DNA of 5,351 nt from Chloroflexota bacterium (lineage in GTDB: Bacteria; Chloroflexota; Anaerolineae; UBA7937; JACPPX01), in assembly GCA_016190785.1 (NCBI GenBank), contig JACPPX010000040.1, positions 1-5,351 of the forward strand, in the 5' to 3' direction. A program made the translations under genes and the position numbers. The stretch's first letter is position 1. Each line of letters opens with the position of its first letter. The notes beneath the pieces are model-generated. The model searched no databases. It was not told the origin of the DNA and saw only the letters and a list, made by a program, of their open reading frames with translations. Below are positions 1 through 5,351 of the stretch, piece by piece.

Positions 1-65
1 AGCTAGTTTGTCCTGGGAGAGTGCCGCCTAGATATAGATAATTGAGCAAAAGAGCGCCGAGCAGG

Positions 66-1520
66 TTAAGCCCAGATTATGCGGTAGTGAGGTTTGACAT
101 CCACCGGGATATGGGAGACGCGGGTCATCGCCTTTTCGATCTGGGGAGTAGGATGCCCCAATTCGACATAGAACTCACCCACTCCGTTATAGTCTCCGCG
201 AGCCTGGAGGTTTAGCATCCGCTCGGCAAGCCGGCGTATGGAGTTGCCGAGTCCTGGCGCATCCACTCGGAACCGCCCCCTGTTCTCATCAAGACTGATC
301 ACACCGCTCTGCATATGGTGGTTGAGTTGACACATGGCGCCCAGGCCATGGGCTTCTTTCATCCCGAAGCGGATGCTGCGCAGCTTACTGGCCAAGTAGG
401 CGACAGCATGGCCCGCGGCCTGAGGTTGAGGAAAGAATCCTTGGCGTACCAGAAAATCCTCGCCGAAGTAGCCCACCACATCTGCTTTCCCTTCTTCAAA
501 GGCCGCATGTCTATCCTTAAGGGTCTCATGGAGTTCGAGCCGCTCTCCGTTCCGCACCGCGTAGCGCGGACCTAAGGCGTGGGCTATTTCGTGGAAAAGA
601 ACACCCTGGAAATAGAACTTAGCGTCGAAAAGTGGGGTTTGATCCTCAGCAATAAGTTCCTGCACCAGAGGCTTGGCGAGTCGCTCTGACCGGAGGTCGA
701 ACATATTTTTGTAGAAGGTTTTCTTGGAGCCGTATTCGCTCAAAACCCGCGGATCGTTGGGCAGGTTCTGGGCCACGGCTTGGTATCCGTATAGGATGTC
801 CCCGGCGCGGTGGATGTCCTGGACCACGGCAAAAGCGGTGTTGAGCTTAACCCCCTGCGGTTTCTGCTCTGGCGGATAGGGCAGCTCCTCCTCGAGTTGA
901 TCCAAAAACTGAAGATAGACCTCCAGATTTTTGCTCTCTGGCATATCCACCTTTTCAATGACCGACATATAAAAGCCCTTCAGCCCCAGGAGACCATCGC
1001 GATATACTTCGTAAGGGCCAATGGTGATGTCCCAGGGATTATCTTCGAGGTTGATCCAGTCCACATCGCTCTGGTAATAATCGTCGCGGAGCAAAGCCTG
1101 GGCCCGACTACGGAGAAATTTCTGCAAGGAGGGGTTGTCGGAAAAATCTGCCGCCTTGAGGAGAGCATCGGCTGCCGGCCCCATGAACTCTCTGTATTCC
1201 TCGTGGTAGGGCACTGCTTGTAGGCTTTTCCCCTGGCGACGGACCACAGTATAGGGACTGACCAATGCCTCCCGCTCCGCAGGGTGTCCGGCAATATAAT
1301 CTTCGAATTCTTCCCGCGTCAGATCCAGCGGGTATAAGGCCGGCCGCATCTCTTCCTGCGGCTCATCGCCAGGGCCTATTCCCATCTGCCGCCGGAAGGC
1401 TTTATCAATCAGATCCGAGGCCTCCAGGAGGGACTTGAGCAGTTCCTTTTCCTGTGGAGAAATGGGTCGGGCATCAAAGGACATCTCCACATCGATTATA
1501 CGCGGAGTGGGTTCGCTCAT
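66..1520 (-). CDS. Zinc-dependent peptidase, M49 (dipeptidyl peptidase III-like) family
   Basis: A 484-residue soluble protein with no signal peptide or membrane segment, so probably cytoplasmic. The zinc site is HEIAH at 310-314 (H310 and H314 ligands, E311 catalytic base) followed by FEEGKAD at 341-347, where E343 should be the third ligand. This pairing matches M49, whose usual motifs are HEXXGH and EECRAE/EECKAD. Here the first motif is five residues, as described for Caldithrix abyssi DPP III, and the usual Cys of the second is Gly. The upstream segment with DWINLEDNPWDITIGPYEVY (about 153-172) also resembles DPP III-like proteins. M49 enzymes release dipeptides from the N-termini of short peptides; the substrate here is unknown. 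It is shorter than characterised DPP III enzymes (roughly 550-740 residues) and has no Nudix domain, which some relatives carry. The start is ATG in a 4-nt overlap with the preceding gene, with AAAGGA six bases upstream; the stop is TAA. Confidence 0.88.
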   Translation of the reverse strand: MSEPTPRIIDVEMSFDARPISPQEKELLKSLLEASDLIDKAFRRQMGIGPGDEPQEEMRPALYPLDLTREEFEDYIAGHPAEREALVSPYTVVRRQGKSLQAVPYHEEYREFMGPAADALLKAADFSDNPSLQKFLRSRAQALLRDDYYQSDVDWINLEDNPWDITIGPYEVYRDGLLGLKGFYMSVIEKVDMPESKNLEVYLQFLDQLEEELPYPPEQKPQGVKLNTAFAVVQDIHRAGDILYGYQAVAQNLPNDPRVLSEYGSKKTFYKNMFDLRSERLAKPLVQELIAEDQTPLFDAKFYFQGVLFHEIAHALGPRYAVRNGERLELHETLKDRHAAFEEGKADVVGYFGEDFLVRQGFFPQPQAAGHAVAYLASKLRSIRFGMKEAHGLGAMCQLNHHMQSGVISLDENRGRFRVDAPGLGNSIRRLAERMLNLQARGDYNGVGEFYVELGHPTPQIEKAMTRVSHIPVDVKPHYRIIWA

Positions 1521-1735
1521 TTTGTATCCTTTCGGAACAGGCTGCTACCCAAGAAACGCCGCAAATGCCGCAAGTAGAATATTAGCACAATAGAAGTGAC
1601 CCCCGCGGCAAAGGCCAAGAGCAAATCTGCTAGGTCCTGGTTGCGGGCATAGTTCCCCACCGCCCAGATGGAAAGGAAGAAACCCAAAAGGATGGCAGTG
1701 GAAATCAGCACTCTATGAAAAACAATTAAGGACAT
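1517..1735 (-). CDS. Small two-helix membrane protein of unknown function in the oxidase operon
   Basis: A 72-residue protein I do not recognise. It has a short N-terminus, a hydrophobic helix at about 7-27 (ISTAILLGFFLSIWAVG), a polar loop with ARNQDLAD (about 29-36), a second helix at about 37-55 and a basic end (YLRHLRRFLGSSLFRKDTK). By the positive-inside rule both ends face the cytoplasm, with the short acidic loop outside. I chose the ATG at 1735 because it lies one base after the ctaF stop; an upstream TTG at 1771 would overlap ctaF and has no good ribosome site. Its TGA overlaps the ATG of the peptidase gene downstream. It is clearly part of the operon, so it may be an extra oxidase subunit or an assembly or anchoring factor, but this rests on context alone. 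It carries no Cys or metal-binding motif. Confidence 0.75.
   Translation of the reverse strand: MSLIVFHRVLISTAILLGFFLSIWAVGNYARNQDLADLLLAFAAGVTSIVLIFYLRHLRRFLGSSLFRKDTK
1527..1532 (-). promoter_or_regulatory. Ribosome binding site for the M49 peptidase gene
   Basis: Minus-strand AAAGGA lies six bases before the ATG at 1520, inside the last codons of the 72-aa gene. Together with the ATGA overlap it indicates that the peptidase is translated from the oxidase operon messenger. Confidence 0.6.
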
Positions 1736-1736
1736 A

Positions 1737-2015
1737 CTATCGCCCGTAGGAGATAAAAGGTTGAAGGACAATCATCAGCGCACTGGCCAAGATAAAAGGT
1801 GAAAAGGCAATGAGCATGATCCGCCGGTCATCGTAGCGGAGGTGCATATAATACATAGCCACCAGCAGGGCCTTGCCCGTGGCCAGGGCCAAGAGCAGTG
1901 CCACCTGGGTAAGCTTGGCTAAAGGATTTGTGGCCACCACGACTTCGATGGCGGTGAAGATCGCCAGAAATACGAAGACTTTGATATAAGGCCTTCTCGT
2001 CTCCTGCTTTTCCAT
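1737..2015 (-). CDS. ctaF: Cytochrome c oxidase subunit IV, prokaryotic type
   Basis: A 92-residue membrane protein with three predicted helices (about 12-28, 36-55, 66-87), the normal size and layout of the prokaryotic cytochrome c oxidase subunit IV family (CtaF/CoxD, also related to CyoD). The diagnostic stretch is GKALLVAMYYMHLRYDDRR at about 47-65, the family's conserved end of helix 2 with its Met-His-Leu-Arg loop. The subunit has no cofactor and is thought to help assemble or stabilise subunits I and III. It starts with ATG 21 nt after coxC, with a strong ribosome site. Its TAG stop is followed after one base by the ATG of the next small gene, so the two are probably translationally coupled. 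Family assignment is good; whether it is called coxD or ctaF is a naming matter. Confidence 0.9.
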   Translation of the reverse strand: MEKQETRRPYIKVFVFLAIFTAIEVVVATNPLAKLTQVALLLALATGKALLVAMYYMHLRYDDRRIMLIAFSPFILASALMIVLQPFISYGR

Positions 2016-2020
2016 TTTTT

Positions 2021-2029
2021 TCCTCCCCT
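2021..2029 (-). promoter_or_regulatory. Strong ribosome binding site for ctaF
   Basis: Minus-strand AGGGGAGGA followed by a run of A before the ATG at 2015. It is the best Shine-Dalgarno sequence in the window, fills much of the 21-nt gap between coxC and ctaF, and fixes the ctaF start. Confidence 0.75.
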
Positions 2030-2036
2030 ATGCAGT

Positions 2037-2687
2037 CTATATCAGGTAAATAATGGTAAAGAGAAATATCCAAACGATGTCCACAAAGTGCCAATATAGC
2101 CCCAGGAGCTCTATCCCTTCGTGGTCCTTTCGGGAATATCCCCCCCGCAAAACTTTGGCCATGGCGAAGAAGATCACCAGGACCCCTCCCAACACATGGG
2201 CGGCGTGGACACCGGTCAAGGTGAAGTAGGTGGATCCAAACAGGCTGCCTGAAGGAGTCTGGCCCGGTGGAGGTAGTGGGGTGCGGCCTGGTTCGGGAGC
2301 ATGGGCGGGGGGAAGAGGGGCATAGCCAAGATGAATGAGCTCCGACCACTCCACCATCTTGATACCAATAAAGATCAGCCCCAAAAGAGCAGTAAGCAAC
2401 AGGAAACGGAAAAGTCCCCCTCGGTTTCCTTCTTCAACGGCCGCAAAGGAAAGAACCATGGTCACACTGCTGACGATGAGAATGAAAGTGTTGATCGCTG
2501 CCAAGTTGACGCCCAGGATCTCGGCGGTGACCGGCCAATCGCCAGAGCCAGCCCGGGCGGCAAGGTACATCCCGATCAGTCCCGAGAAAAGCATAATCTC
2601 CGTGACCAGAAAAAACCAGGTGCCTAGTTTGCGGTGGCTAACCCCCGGCCAGAATTCAGAAACTACTTGGGGTTCCCCGTGTTCCAT
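2037..2687 (-). CDS. coxC: Cytochrome c oxidase subunit III (five-helix form)
   Basis: Integral membrane subunit of the oxidase with no redox centre; in the family it stabilises subunit I and sustained proton uptake. The 216-residue form has five predicted helices (about 21-43, 57-80, 92-112, 150-176, 190-215), matching the short CtaE type that lacks the first two helices of the seven-helix version. Family motifs are KLGTWFFLVTEIMLF, whose Glu at residue 30 matches the carboxylate labelled by DCCD in bovine subunit III, then FTLTGVHAAHVLGG (about 155-168) and GLYWHFVDIVWIFLF near the end. A proline-rich segment (about 120-147) between helices 3 and 4 is longer than I expect for the family. 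The start is uncertain: ATG codons occur at 2705, 2696 and 2687. I prefer 2687 because AGGAG (2702-2698) lies ten bases upstream of it, whereas it would be inside the coding sequence from 2705. Confidence 0.93.
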   Translation of the reverse strand: MEHGEPQVVSEFWPGVSHRKLGTWFFLVTEIMLFSGLIGMYLAARAGSGDWPVTAEILGVNLAAINTFILIVSSVTMVLSFAAVEEGNRGGLFRFLLLTALLGLIFIGIKMVEWSELIHLGYAPLPPAHAPEPGRTPLPPPGQTPSGSLFGSTYFTLTGVHAAHVLGGVLVIFFAMAKVLRGGYSRKDHEGIELLGLYWHFVDIVWIFLFTIIYLI

Positions 2688-2697
2688 GCTTGTCATT

Positions 2698-2702
2698 CTC
2701 CT
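2698..2702 (-). promoter_or_regulatory. Ribosome binding site for coxC
   Basis: Minus-strand AGGAG, ten bases before the ATG at 2687 and only one base before the ATG at 2696. It follows directly on the ATG at 2705, whose own upstream bases carry only a weak GAG. The spacing favours the 2687 start. Confidence 0.5.
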
Positions 2703-2735
2703 CATCTCTACATCGCAATGTGAGTTAGAATCCGC

Positions 2736-3050
2736 TTAGCCTTCCTCACCTTCTTCGTCACCTTCTTCGTCACCCTCTTCCTCGACTTCTATTTTTCTCT
2801 CTTCTCTACTCTCTTCCTCACCTTCTTCCGAAACTGTTTCTTCAACTTGTTTCTTACCTTGCCCTTCCCGGATTTCGTCATAAGCCCAGCCCAGGGTCCC
2901 AATTAAGGAAATCAAGACTCCAATCCCCAGGACTAAGATCGCGTCGAGAGAGACGCCCGCTCCTAGGGCCAGTACTCCCAATCCCAATACTGCCGGCCAG
3001 GGGCTGGGACCGGGGAGGTGGATTTCTTCGTGGCTGGACATATTCTCCAT
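2736..3050 (-). CDS. Small two-helix membrane protein with a highly acidic C-terminal tail; probable accessory oxidase subunit
   Basis: A 104-residue protein lying between the heme A synthesis gene and subunit III. The N-terminus contains IHLPGPSPWP, which resembles the start of small subunit IV-like proteins in actinobacterial and Chloroflexi-type oxidase operons (recalled similarity, not a search). Two closely spaced hydrophobic helices follow, at about 17-35 and 36-56. The remaining 48 residues are about half Asp/Glu (24 acidic, 6 basic) and end in Gly-acidic repeats. With the short loop between the helices, both termini should lie on the same side, probably the cytoplasm. The ATG at 3050 comes one base after the ctaAB stop, suggesting coupled translation. 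An ATG three codons later (3041) has GGAG just before it and is equally possible. A TTG at 3077 would overlap ctaAB and has no visible ribosome site. Exact function unknown; a structural or assembly role in the oxidase is inferred from position. Confidence 0.8.
   Translation of the reverse strand: MENMSSHEEIHLPGPSPWPAVLGLGVLALGAGVSLDAILVLGIGVLISLIGTLGWAYDEIREGQGKKQVEETVSEEGEEESREERKIEVEEEGDEEGDEEGEEG
2747..2774 (-). repeat. 12-bp in-frame tandem repeat in the acidic tail
   Basis: A perfect 12-bp period runs for about 2.3 copies. On the coding strand the unit is GGT GAC GAA GAA, read as Gly-Asp-Glu-Glu, and it decays on both sides into similar Gly/Glu codons. Because the unit is four codons, gain or loss of copies would keep the frame. 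It sits in a longer purine-rich coding stretch (about 2739-2855), so replication slippage is a plausible origin of the acidic tail. Confidence 0.75.
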
Positions 3051-3051
3051 T

Positions 3052-4866
3052 TCAGGTGAGGAGGATACGGTCAGCAACCATGGACAAAAAGAGTAGTGCC
3101 AGATAGGCAGTAGAAAACTTGTAAACGCTCTTTGCTATCCCTGGGCCCGAATCACTCCACAGACGGCGGAGATTATATAAGAAGCCAATCCCCAGGATAA
3201 GAGCCACCAAGGCATAGATCGCACCTAAATAGCCGGCGATCAGCGGGAAGAAAGTAAGGGGGATGAGAAGCAGGCTGTACAACGCTATTTGCCGCACTGT
3301 CTCCCTCTCTCCTACCAATACCGGGAGCATGGGGACCCTTACTTTCTGATAATCCTTTTTTACCCACAGGGCTAAGGACCAGGTGTGGGGCGGGGTCCAG
3401 AAAAAGACGATGGCAAATAGATAGAGGGCCAGGAGATCCAGCCCATTGGCTACCGCCGCCCAGCCCACCAACGGAGGGATGGCCCCCGCCGCCCCGCCGA
3501 TGACTATGTTTTGCGGGGTGGAACGCTTTAGCCAAGCAGTATAGATTAACACATAATAGGCAATTCCCGCCGCGGCCAAAAGGGCAGCGGTGGCATTAAC
3601 CCCCATAGCCAAGATCAAGAAGGCAAAAGTGCTCCAGGCAATCCCTAAGGCCAGGGCAGTACGGGGATCCAGTCGACCGGCGGGAAGAGGCCGCAGCCTC
3701 GTGCGGCTCATCTCCCGATCCAGGTCCTGATCAAGATAACTGTTCAAGGCGCTGGCCCCACCCACGGCCAAAGCCCCTCCCAGCAAGGTCAATGCGATTA
3801 CAGAAGCAGAAGGAATTCCTCTTTCCACTAGCAGCATTGGCACCAGGGTAGTGAAGAGCAGCAAAGCCATTATGCGGGGTTTGGCTAAGGAGAAAAAATC
3901 ACGAGCCTGCGAACGTAGAGGGCGATCCTGCGGCTTGCTGGGAAGGCTGCTCGCAGTCGCTTCGTGGCGAGGCAGAAGATATAGACGAGCGGTGAGGATA
4001 ACCAAGAGACCCCAAACCAGAGCGGCGAGAGCCAGATGCAGAGCACGGAAGTCGATGGACAGTCCGCTAAGCACCATCGCTCCCCCAGCAAGGACCTGGG
4101 TCAAGAAGAGAATCACTGCCCCTCCCGCCAGTTTCGCCTCGGTGGGCGAGGTTCGGCGCAGTCGCCAGGCATAGAAGGCGAGGATAGTCATAACCACACC
4201 CACTACCGCAGCCGTGACGCGGTGAGCGAGATGGATGTCCACTCGGAACTCTTGTCCCCAGGGAAAAATCTGACCGTTGCATAGCGGCCAATCCAGGCAG
4301 GCGGCTGAGGACCCGCTTCCTACCACGTAGGAACCGGTAAGGATTAGAGCAAAGGAGGCCATACTCGCCGCTGCCGCCCAGCCGAAAAATAATTCTCCCT
4401 CCCGGGAAAGGACTGGAGCTGGTTCTTGTTTCGGCATCCAGGCCGCCGTAGCCACGGTCAAGACACTGGCCAATAGCCCCAGAGCCACCGCCAGATGGAG
4501 GGTGACCGCGGCGGCGGGGAGTTCAAGGAGAACAGTTATTCCCCCCAGCAGAATCTGCAAAACGAGCAAGGTGAGCGCGGCAAGGGCTGGAATAATGACT
4601 CGCCTTTCCTGGCGAAAGTATCTAATGGCAACCAAGGCCAGGGTTACAACCAGGAGGCTGGTCAGTGTAGTGGCGAAGCGGTGGCCCCATTCGATGAGGA
4701 CCGGCCCCACCAGAGGCGGGATCAGTTGCCCATAGCACAATGGCCAATCCGGACAGCCCAGCCCCGAGCCGGTGACCCGCACTATTCCCCCTAGGACAAT
4801 CAGTAGAAAAATAGCCGTTGCCGCCAGAATGGAAAGGATGCGCAAAAGATTAGTCTTTTCTGCCAA
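3052..4866 (-). CDS. ctaAB: Fused heme A synthase (CtaA) - protoheme IX farnesyltransferase / heme O synthase (CtaB)
   Basis: A 604-residue polytopic membrane enzyme for heme A synthesis. Residues 1 to about 300 are CtaA (heme O to heme A) with eight predicted helices in two similar halves. Each half has a Cys-pair loop (CPDWPLC at 38-44, CLDWPLC at 190-196) and two heme-ligand His (H62 in EWGHR and H124; H215 in HLAHR and H277). E59 matches the conserved Glu of Bacillus CtaA. A short basic linker (about 300-322) leads to CtaB (about 323-604), a UbiA-type prenyltransferase that adds farnesyl to heme B. Its Asp-rich motif is NSYLDQDLDREM at 375-386, followed by RTRLRPLPAGR, and the second signature is YTAWLKRSTPQNIVIGGAAG at 442-461. 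Both domains look complete. The start is TTG, 11 nt after the coxA stop, with GAGG five bases upstream; the first internal ATG is at residue 143, too late. The two halves are separate genes in most bacteria. Confidence 0.95.
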   Translation of the reverse strand: MAEKTNLLRILSILAATAIFLLIVLGGIVRVTGSGLGCPDWPLCYGQLIPPLVGPVLIEWGHRFATTLTSLLVVTLALVAIRYFRQERRVIIPALAALTLLVLQILLGGITVLLELPAAAVTLHLAVALGLLASVLTVATAAWMPKQEPAPVLSREGELFFGWAAAASMASFALILTGSYVVGSGSSAACLDWPLCNGQIFPWGQEFRVDIHLAHRVTAAVVGVVMTILAFYAWRLRRTSPTEAKLAGGAVILFLTQVLAGGAMVLSGLSIDFRALHLALAALVWGLLVILTARLYLLPRHEATASSLPSKPQDRPLRSQARDFFSLAKPRIMALLLFTTLVPMLLVERGIPSASVIALTLLGGALAVGGASALNSYLDQDLDREMSRTRLRPLPAGRLDPRTALALGIAWSTFAFLILAMGVNATAALLAAAGIAYYVLIYTAWLKRSTPQNIVIGGAAGAIPPLVGWAAVANGLDLLALYLFAIVFFWTPPHTWSLALWVKKDYQKVRVPMLPVLVGERETVRQIALYSLLLIPLTFFPLIAGYLGAIYALVALILGIGFLYNLRRLWSDSGPGIAKSVYKFSTAYLALLFLSMVADRILLT

Positions 4867-4871
4867 CGCCG

Positions 4872-4875
4872 CCTC
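4872..4875 (-). promoter_or_regulatory. Ribosome binding site supporting the TTG start of ctaAB
   Basis: On the minus strand GAGG lies five bases before the TTG codon at 4866-4864, within the 11-nt gap after the coxA stop. No ATG or GTG is available near the N-terminus, and the protein from TTG begins MAEKTNLLRIL just before the first helix, as expected for CtaA. This supports the rare start codon. Confidence 0.6.
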
Positions 4876-4877
4876 GA

Positions 4878-5351
4878 CTAAGGGGAGCCCTTTGCTTCTT
4901 TGGCCAAGCGCATATCCCGGGCGGGACGAGCACTGCTCACGGTGGGGATGGTCTCAAAGTTATAGGGCTGGGGAGGGGAAGTAGTAATCCACTCCAGAGT
5001 ATCTCCTTGCCAAGGATCTCCGGAAGCAGCCTCGCCGCGGCGCAAACTATTAAAGGCGTTAATGAAGAAAATCAGGACCGAGAAAGCAAGCAGGAAGGCC
5101 CCGGCTGTGGCCAGGAGGTTATACTCCGTCCAACCCAAATCGGGTAAGTAGTCGGCGATGCGCCGCGGCATACCCAATAGCCCCAGGATGTGCATGGGGA
5201 AGAAGGTTACATTAAACCCCAAGAACGTCAGCCAGAAATGCCACTTCCCCAACTTTTCGTCCAGCATCCGGCCGGTCATCTTCGGCCACCAGTAATAGAT
5301 CCCGGCAAACATCCCCAAAACACTGCCCCCGAAGAGCACATAGTGTAGGTG
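4878..5351 (-). CDS. coxA: Cytochrome c oxidase subunit I, C-terminal part (partial, 157 residues)
   Basis: Catalytic subunit of an aa3-type heme-copper oxidase in the cytoplasmic membrane, which reduces O2 to water and pumps protons. The 5' end lies outside the window; the frame is open to the edge. The first visible residues are HLHYVLFGG, matching the family's HFHYVL motif in helix X. By homology with the bovine enzyme (H376, H378), its first His (codon at 5349-5351) is the heme a3 ligand and the second (5343-5345) is a heme a ligand. Then come YYWWPKMTGR, helix XI, GMPRRIADY at visible residues 60-68 (the Arg pair that contacts heme propionates), helix XII (about 77-99) and the SoxM-type tail motif TLEWITTSPPQPYNF. 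The protein ends about 20 residues after this motif, so no subunit III domain is fused, unlike in some Thermus and other bacterial oxidases. The stop is TAG. A GTG at 5337-5339 is an internal Val codon, not the start. Identification is secure. Confidence 0.96.
   Translation of the reverse strand, partial: HLHYVLFGGSVLGMFAGIYYWWPKMTGRMLDEKLGKWHFWLTFLGFNVTFFPMHILGLLGMPRRIADYLPDLGWTEYNLLATAGAFLLAFSVLIFFINAFNSLRRGEAASGDPWQGDTLEWITTSPPQPYNFETIPTVSSARPARDMRLAKEAKGSP

Noticed and set aside
8..40. Possible plus-strand promoter (TTGTCC, 17-bp gap, GATATA)
   Set aside because: The match is weak and it would read antisense into the peptidase gene; a chance match is as likely in this AT-rich patch.
1..65. 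Possible terminator or the start of another minus-strand gene after the peptidase
   Set aside because: I see no stem-loop followed by a T run. The only open start is a TTG at 49-47 without a ribosome site, and the window ends too soon to judge.
810..1223. Open frame of 137 codons on the plus strand inside the peptidase gene
   Set aside because: It is antisense to a gene with clear zinc-site motifs, has no recognisable family and no visible ribosome site; it is a shadow frame.
1828..2349. Minus-strand open frame of 173 codons overlapping coxC and ctaF in another frame
   Set aside because: Both genes beneath it are firmly identified, and this frame gives a Pro/His/Arg-rich sequence typical of a shifted reading of membrane protein codons.
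2301..2739. Two plus-strand open frames (108 and 134 codons) over coxC
   Set aside because: Antisense to subunit III, of low-complexity basic composition, with no family motif.
3051..3077. Upstream TTG start extending the acidic-tail protein by nine residues
   Set aside because: It would overlap ctaAB by 26 bases, lacks a ribosome site, and adds residues that precede the family-like N-terminus; ATG starts at 3050 or 3041 fit better.
3851..4291. Several plus- and minus-strand frames inside ctaAB
   Set aside because: They overlap the conserved CtaA second half and the linker; composition is Arg/Ser-rich, as in frame shadows.
4878..5339. Reading subunit I as a complete 153-residue gene starting at a GTG at 5339
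   Set aside because: The frame stays open to the window edge, and the upstream codons give the conserved His-Leu-His-Tyr heme-ligand motif, so the GTG is an internal Val.

Overview
The window is the downstream part of an aerobic respiration operon from a bacterium of moderate to high GC content. All seven genes I can support lie on the minus strand, packed head to tail, and read from right to left. They encode the C-terminal part of cytochrome c oxidase subunit I (coxA/ctaD, cut by the right edge), a fused heme A synthase-heme O synthase (CtaA-CtaB), a small two-helix membrane protein with a very acidic tail, oxidase subunit III (coxC/ctaE), a prokaryotic-type oxidase subunit IV (coxD/ctaF), a 72-residue two-helix protein I do not recognise, and a zinc peptidase of the M49 (dipeptidyl peptidase III-like) family.

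Function: subunits I, III and IV belong to a heme-copper terminal oxidase of the aa3/caa3 type (A-family, SoxM-like, judging from subunit I motifs). The fused protein would make the enzyme's heme A: the CtaB half farnesylates heme B to heme O and the CtaA half oxidises heme O to heme A. Cofactor supply and oxidase subunits are therefore transcribed together. Subunit II (coxB/ctaC) and the rest of subunit I are expected just beyond the right edge, as inferred from the usual gene order.

Layout: gene gaps are 11 nt (coxA to ctaAB), 1 nt (ctaAB to the acidic-tail gene), 48 nt (to coxC, with the start preferred here), 21 nt (to ctaF), 1 nt (to the 72-aa gene) and a 4-nt ATGA overlap (to the M49 gene). 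No promoter or terminator lies between the genes, so a single transcript with translational coupling is likely. Bases 1-65, after the M49 stop, contain no recognisable gene, hairpin terminator or RNA; whether the operon continues leftwards cannot be seen.

Organism: the CtaA half has the Cys-pair form typical of Bacillus, Chloroflexi and Thermus-like lineages, subunit III is the short five-helix form, and CtaA-CtaB fusions are known in Thermus and, as I recall, some Chloroflexota. The M49 protein has a five-residue HEXXH motif like that of the thermophile Caldithrix abyssi. This suggests a non-proteobacterial, perhaps thermophilic or uncultivated lineage, but I cannot name the phylum from this window.

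The parts most worth a second look are the two small membrane proteins (acidic tail; 72-aa orphan), the peptidase tied into the oxidase operon, and the proline-rich loop in subunit III.
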